64,000 nucleotides of DNA from positions 62,001-126,000 of the forward strand of contig NZ_FOMT01000006.1 of assembly GCF_900112695.1 (NCBI RefSeq). The letters are read 5' to 3'. Below, piece after piece: positions 60,154-64,000 of the stretch. A program made the translations under genes and the position numbers. This DNA is from Paenibacillus catalpae. Lineage in GTDB: Bacteria > Bacillota > Bacilli > Paenibacillales > Paenibacillaceae. Positions within the stretch are counted from its first letter, which is position 1, and every line of letters starts with the position of its first letter. Under the pieces are notes generated by a model. The model searched no databases. It was not told the DNA's origin and was given only the letters and a program-made list of their open reading frames with translations.

Positions 60154-61038
60154 TCATACTCCTCCTCGAGTTCTTTTCCTAATATTTCGAATGGATGCTG
60201 CAACCCGATCCGGCCGGTCCTCTTGTACATAGTGCGAGGAGTCGTCCAGAATTTCCGTTTCGTTCAACGGCAAATAGTGCTGCCATTTGGCCATCTGTCC
60301 GGGCGGAAAGCCGGCACTGTCCTTCGTCCCCCACAGAATTTGCGCAGGCAGATCAGACAAATTGGGCAGCTTTGATTCAATGCCGGCAAGCCATTTGCGT
60401 GCCTTGCGGATCTGCCTTGGAAAGACCCATGTCGGTATTCTGGACTTTGGGGTGGGGAACGGGTCTGTGTAAGCTTTTCGCAGGCTGTCGGTTATTTTGT
60501 TGGTCTGGTATATTCCGCCCGGAACGATGACTTTGGCGAAGAAATTGCGTCGTGTCTGAAGCCAGTACCCGATCGGCCATCCCCCCATAACAAGCGAGAA
60601 CAATTTCATCGGCAAAATCTTTGCGGGCCAGGCCCATGTATTCATGACGACAATGCCGCGCAAGTTAGCGTGATGCTGTACGGCATAGTTCAGCCCAATT
60701 GGGCCGCCCCAGTCCTGAACGACTAGAATAATGTCCTTAAGATCCAAATGGCGGATCAGATGCTGTACGGCATCCGACTGCTCTTGCGGCGTAAAGCGGT
60801 AATCGTCAGGGGCCTTTGACATGCCAAATCCCGGGTAATCCGGAGCAATGAGACGAAATTCTCCTCGAAGCTCTTGGATCACATTCCTGTACAGATAGGA
60901 CCACGTCGGGTTGCCGTGCAGAAGAAGAACCGTTGGTCCTTGCCCTTCATCCAGATAATGAACGTAACCGTCGCGGTAAGGCAGCCAGTGATCGGTGAAC
61001 GGATACTCCGCCGGATCTACTTTAAAAGATCTATCCAA
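60154..61038 (-). CDS. Alpha/beta hydrolase, haloalkane dehalogenase-like
   Basis: 294 residues. The HGNPTWSYLYRNVI (41-54, halide-stabilising Asn 43) and VVQDWGGPIG (nucleophile Asp 109, halide-binding Trp 110) motifs are both those of haloalkane dehalogenases, with catalytic His in DDSSHYVQEDRPD. It should hydrolyse carbon-halogen bonds by an aspartyl-ester mechanism, though many close relatives have other or unknown substrates. The start is TTG 61038, eight bases after GGAGGG. Divergent from an HxlR regulator. Confidence 0.88.
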   Translation of the reverse strand: MDRSFKVDPAEYPFTDHWLPYRDGYVHYLDEGQGPTVLLLHGNPTWSYLYRNVIQELRGEFRLIAPDYPGFGMSKAPDDYRFTPQEQSDAVQHLIRHLDLKDIILVVQDWGGPIGLNYAVQHHANLRGIVVMNTWAWPAKILPMKLFSLVMGGWPIGYWLQTRRNFFAKVIVPGGIYQTNKITDSLRKAYTDPFPTPKSRIPTWVFPRQIRKARKWLAGIESKLPNLSDLPAQILWGTKDSAGFPPGQMAKWQHYLPLNETEILDDSSHYVQEDRPDRVAASIRNIRKRTRGGV

Positions 61039-61181
61039 AATGAACCCTCCTTGCCAAGCAAATCATTAACTTATTTTTCCTCTTTGCTTGATTCACATCA
61101 TAAAGGTTCTATGGTACATTTGAAAAGTAGTTACATTAAAGTGCAATAGTTTCAAAAAATGAACTATGGAGGAATAAAACA

Positions 61182-61544
61182 ATGATGGACCGGTCTTGTC
61201 CAGGCACTGTGGAGCCCATTCTGGAGATTTTGGACGGAAAATGGATGCTGCTTCTCTTGTTCGAGCTGTTTAACGGGACTCGTCGATTTGGGGAATTGCG
61301 CCGCAAGCTGCAGCCCATCAGTCCAAAAACGTTAACAGACCGCCTGCGGTTATTAGAAGAGAAGGGGATCGTTACACGTACGCTTTATCCGGGCGTACCG
61401 CTGCATGTCGAATATGAACTGACCGAAAGCGGGCAGGGCTTGCAGCCGATTTTTGAGGCCATGTGGACATGGACCCAGCAGCATGGCGCATATCTGGGGA
61501 ATGAGAAGAGCGGGGAAGAGCAGGGATCGGAAAAGGTGCTGTAA
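61182..61544 (+). CDS. HxlR-family transcriptional regulator
   Basis: 120 residues. The HxlR winged helix is VEPILEILDGKWMLLLLFEL, then RFGELRRKLQPISPKTLTDR and GIVTRTLYPGVPLHVEYELT; Cys 6 is at the sensing position. GGAGG precedes the ATG. Divergent from the dehalogenase-like / DHFR-like operon, its likely target. Confidence 0.9.
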   Translation: MMDRSCPGTVEPILEILDGKWMLLLLFELFNGTRRFGELRRKLQPISPKTLTDRLRLLEEKGIVTRTLYPGVPLHVEYELTESGQGLQPIFEAMWTWTQQHGAYLGNEKSGEEQGSEKVL

Positions 61545-61569
61545 ATGAATACAAATTTGGTAAACATGC

Positions 61570-61636
61570 AAAGAAACCATGCGTTCGTAAAAGGAGGCAA
61601 CGCCTCCAATTGCGTCAGCATGGTTTCTTTTTACGT
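61570..61636. terminator. Large two-stem terminator
   Basis: Outer 13-bp stem AAAGAAACCATGC (61570-61582) / GCATGGTTTCTTT (61618-61630) followed by TTACG, enclosing a second stem GGAGGC-AAC-GCCTCC (61593-61607). It separates the convergent HxlR and DUF2339 genes. Confidence 0.8.
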
Positions 61637-61650
61637 ACAGTGCCGAAGCA

Positions 61651-63315
61651 CTAATCTTTTTTGTAGAAGAATCTCGACAATAGGATGCCAATGAAGCCAA
61701 GTCCCATAAATAATATCGCTTTAGCAAGCAAAGATACGCTAGGCAAATCCATGAGAATGACCTTCATTAACGTCAGGAATAAGAGAGCGATGCCGGTCAG
61801 TCTTGCTTTCTTTATTTGCTTCTTCAATCCGTATCCAATGACTACGACCGAGTAGGCAACCCATGCTGCTGACACTGACAGATGCTGCGCATTCGTGCTG
61901 AAGTCCTTTGTTATTACATTCGTTACTTCGGTAAGGAAAACCAAGAAGGCTAAGCCAATGCCATACCACAGGATAATCAGGATATCCCTTGTGTTTTTGC
62001 CTATTTCGAATCGAGTTACGATTCTAATCAAGCACCCTAATGTTCCAAGCAACACAATCCAAATGAGCATTTCAACCGAAGCTATGCTGTCCAAATTTCC
62101 GATCACCTTCTCGAGTCCAATAACGCATCCAAGCAGATAAATCAGAAGGCCGTTTATTTTCTGCAATAAGGACTTCACAACGAATCCAAGCCATAAGGCA
62201 GCAGCGCCTTCGATTAATAAGACTACGGATACGGTTTCGGAGTGAAGAGAATTAGCCAAGCAGAATAATAGGGCATAGCTTGCAATGGTTAATGTGTAAG
62301 GCACTTTATCTTTGTGCTCGGGTTTCTTCAAGAACCATGCGGTTATTAAGGCGTACCCTGCAAACAGTGCAAGCATGACAATGTTAAATGGCAGATCCGA
62401 ATAGGATAATTTGAACCAGACGACTGTCAGTGCGAAGCTCGGAACGAGCAATTTAAGCTGATGTTTCATTATCGTGGTCTTGAAGAAAATAGAGAGAAGC
62501 AACACCAATTGCTGAACGAATACTCCGATTGCAACAATGTCCTCATTTCCGCTTGCAATTAACGCATAGATCGCTAACGCCATTTGCAGCAATACAAAGG
62601 ATTGATAGAACAAAGCAACAAATTTTCTTTTTACCGCAAAAATCATGAAGCTGATGAACAGCATGGATTCGTAGGTCACCAAGAATACGACTGAAGGATG
62701 ATCGCTGTTCAGCAGGAATGGTATCAGAACGCCTGCTGCGCTCGCTAACATAGCAAGGGGCTGCGATTTCAGATGGTATGAGAACACTACTCCGAGTATG
62801 ACGAGCAGGAAATTGATGAGAAATGCCGCAGGTACATTTATTAGTTCGTATAAGCCGTGGGCTGCAAACGTGGTGAGCATGCCAATGCCGATGGAGCCCC
62901 CTAATAGCACTTGCGAGAGCAACGGCCGCTTGGCCTTCTGCTGTCTGAATCCCGCGAATATAAAAGCCCCGCAAGCTAAATAACCTATAACTACGCGCAT
63001 GGCTTCCGTTATAAATCCGCCGTCAACGGCTGCTTTAAATCCCCAAATCATGCCGATAAGAAGCACGAATAAAAAGATTCTTGGCAGCCACACTCTTGCA
63101 ATCAGATGCTCCCAATCGGTCTTTTCTTTTCTGATTTCCTGTTTTTGTGCAGGATGCGCACCATATTCATGGCGAGTCTTCTTTAGATGATCGTTGCGTG
63201 CAGCCGGTGAGAGAGGTCTGTTAACGGGCAGTCTGCTCTGCTTCAATTCCGTTATTTCTTTTTCGAGCTCAGTAATCCTGGCTTCTAGTCTACTTACTCG
63301 ATCATCAAGTTCCAA
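61651..63315 (-). CDS. DUF2339 multi-spanning membrane protein
   Basis: 554 residues. An N-terminal coiled coil (MELDDRVSRLEARITELEKE) and charged linker precede about 14-16 hydrophobic segments, beginning WLPRIFLFVLLIGMIWGFKA. This is the DUF2339 pattern; the function is unknown, perhaps a polytopic envelope component. The start is TTG 63315, preceded by AGGAGG. Single-gene transcription unit. Confidence 0.88.
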   Translation of the reverse strand: MELDDRVSRLEARITELEKEITELKQSRLPVNRPLSPAARNDHLKKTRHEYGAHPAQKQEIRKEKTDWEHLIARVWLPRIFLFVLLIGMIWGFKAAVDGGFITEAMRVVIGYLACGAFIFAGFRQQKAKRPLLSQVLLGGSIGIGMLTTFAAHGLYELINVPAAFLINFLLVILGVVFSYHLKSQPLAMLASAAGVLIPFLLNSDHPSVVFLVTYESMLFISFMIFAVKRKFVALFYQSFVLLQMALAIYALIASGNEDIVAIGVFVQQLVLLLSIFFKTTIMKHQLKLLVPSFALTVVWFKLSYSDLPFNIVMLALFAGYALITAWFLKKPEHKDKVPYTLTIASYALLFCLANSLHSETVSVVLLIEGAAALWLGFVVKSLLQKINGLLIYLLGCVIGLEKVIGNLDSIASVEMLIWIVLLGTLGCLIRIVTRFEIGKNTRDILIILWYGIGLAFLVFLTEVTNVITKDFSTNAQHLSVSAAWVAYSVVVIGYGLKKQIKKARLTGIALLFLTLMKVILMDLPSVSLLAKAILFMGLGFIGILLSRFFYKKD

Positions 63316-63511
63316 TTAAGCAGCCTCCTATATTTCGTATTACAGGAAGTATTTTACTTGCCCGTATGGTTAAGCGCAACGAAATTGTAATCTTACTGCA
63401 CCTCTAAAAAGATAATTTAATCCCCATACAAGCTAATTTATCGTCTATAGCTAATTACGATTCGTTGTTAGACTTAGCTTATATTCCGATGTATGGAGGC
63501 GTTAATCTAAT

Positions 63512-64000
63512 ATGAGCCAAACCTTAATTCAAGAGCGCACAGAACGTACCGAATGGTTCCTTCATGATCGCTTTGGCATGTTTATTCACTGGGGACTGTA
63601 TGCGATACCGGCACGCGGGGAGTGGGTGCGAAGCGTAGAACGCATCAGCAACGAAGACTACCAGCCATACTTTGACGAATTCAACCCGGACCGCTACGAC
63701 CCGAAGGCTTGGGCTAAAGCGGCAAAGGCGGCAGGAATGAAGTATGCCGTTCTGACGGCTAAGCATCATGACGGCTTCTGTCTGTTCGACAGCAAACTTA
63801 CCGACTATAAATCGACCAACACGGCATGCGGCCGTGATCTTGTGCGGGAGTTTCTTGATGCTTTCCGTGAAGAAGGGCTGAAGGTCGGGTTGTACTACTC
63901 GCTGCTGGACTGGCATCATCCGGATTACCCGGCTTACGGCGATCGTATTCATCCCATGCGCGATAATGAAGCCTATAGACGTGACCCTGCCCGGTTTGGC
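63512..64000 (+). CDS. Alpha-L-fucosidase (GH29), 5' part
   Basis: The first 163 codons of a GH29 enzyme, open to the right edge. DRFGMFIHWGLYAIPARGEW (20-39), KYAVLTAKHHDGFCLFDS (about 93-110) and LKVGLYYSLLDWHHPDY match the substrate-binding part of the fucosidase barrel. The catalytic Asp is beyond the window. No signal peptide, so probably intracellular. GGAGG lies about 11 bases before ATG 63512. Confidence 0.92.
   Translation, partial: MSQTLIQERTERTEWFLHDRFGMFIHWGLYAIPARGEWVRSVERISNEDYQPYFDEFNPDRYDPKAWAKAAKAAGMKYAVLTAKHHDGFCLFDSKLTDYKSTNTACGRDLVREFLDAFREEGLKVGLYYSLLDWHHPDYPAYGDRIHPMRDNEAYRRDPARFG

Noticed and set aside
63330..63511. cre site upstream of the fucosidase
   Set aside because: TTAAGCGCAACG has only part of the consensus.
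1..64000. tRNA, rRNA, insertion sequence or prophage genes
   Set aside because: I looked for clover-leaf-like sequences, transposase motifs and phage structural genes and saw none; the only actin-like partition genes are without phage or plasmid neighbours.

Overview
The window looks like chromosome of an endospore-forming, low-to-mid GC Bacillota close to Paenibacillus. The evidence is a tricistronic gerA-type germinant-receptor operon, an LplABC-type sugar importer beside a YesN/AraC-type membrane regulator, an AraR-controlled arabinose operon, a CcpA (cre)-like site, strong GGAGG ribosome binding sites and many TTG/GTG starts. This genus call is inference from gene content; no rRNA or tRNA gene is present to confirm it.

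Layout. 1-2.1 kb: an oxidoreductase operon (MDR, SDR) with a divergent TetR regulator. 2.1-4.1 kb: a gene graveyard holding an SDR gene reduced to its start and its last ~40 codons, an XRE/MmyB-like regulator cut by an in-frame TGA, and the broken C-terminus of a BBE-type FAD oxidase. 4.1-7.9 kb: two TetR/oxidoreductase divergent pairs. 8.2-9.96 kb: a ParM-like actin gene and a small partner gene, bracketed by copies of a GTAATACC-type repeat; this is the most unusual system here. 10.0-13.0 kb: a two-component system divergent from a YceI-like protein, with an OmpR-type direct repeat at the yceI promoter. 13.1-17.4 kb: a MATE exporter, a second two-component system and a small secreted protein. 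17.6-21.2 kb: the germination receptor operon. 22.2-26.9 kb: an operon of CBM9-like, transglutaminase-like and GH18 proteins without export signals, divergent from a membrane-bound AraC regulator (27.0-29.3 kb) that converges on a sugar ABC importer (29.4-32.9 kb). 33.2-41.8 kb: large catalase with a long inverted repeat over its ribosome binding site, MFS/TetR pairs, a methyltransferase, and an ATPase-RsbR-like-STAS protein that looks like a fused kinase remnant. 41.9-47.0 kb: araR and a kinase-araD-araA operon with AraR boxes on both divergent promoters. 47.2-52.3 kb: two unknown proteins, a thioesterase, an SDR with Phe in place of the catalytic Tyr, a WYL regulator and an MFS exporter. 52.5-57.7 kb: UDP-glucose dehydrogenase, a sugar nucleotidyltransferase and three glycosyltransferases, a surface-glycan cluster. 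57.8-63.3 kb: an aminoglycoside-phosphotransferase-like kinase, two HxlR regulators with DoxX, DHFR-like and haloalkane-dehalogenase-like genes, and a DUF2339 membrane protein. The window ends inside a GH29 alpha-L-fucosidase.

The recurring architecture is regulator plus divergent target (TetR x5, HxlR x2, AraR, AraC, OmpR), and palindromes or repeats are visible in many of those intergenic gaps. Gene-free stretches above 300 bp (2.1-2.6, 3.5-4.1, 5.8-6.15, 7.9-8.2 kb) hold gene remnants, terminators and three copies of a dispersed repeat. No CRISPR array, insertion sequence, prophage module, tRNA or rRNA was seen.
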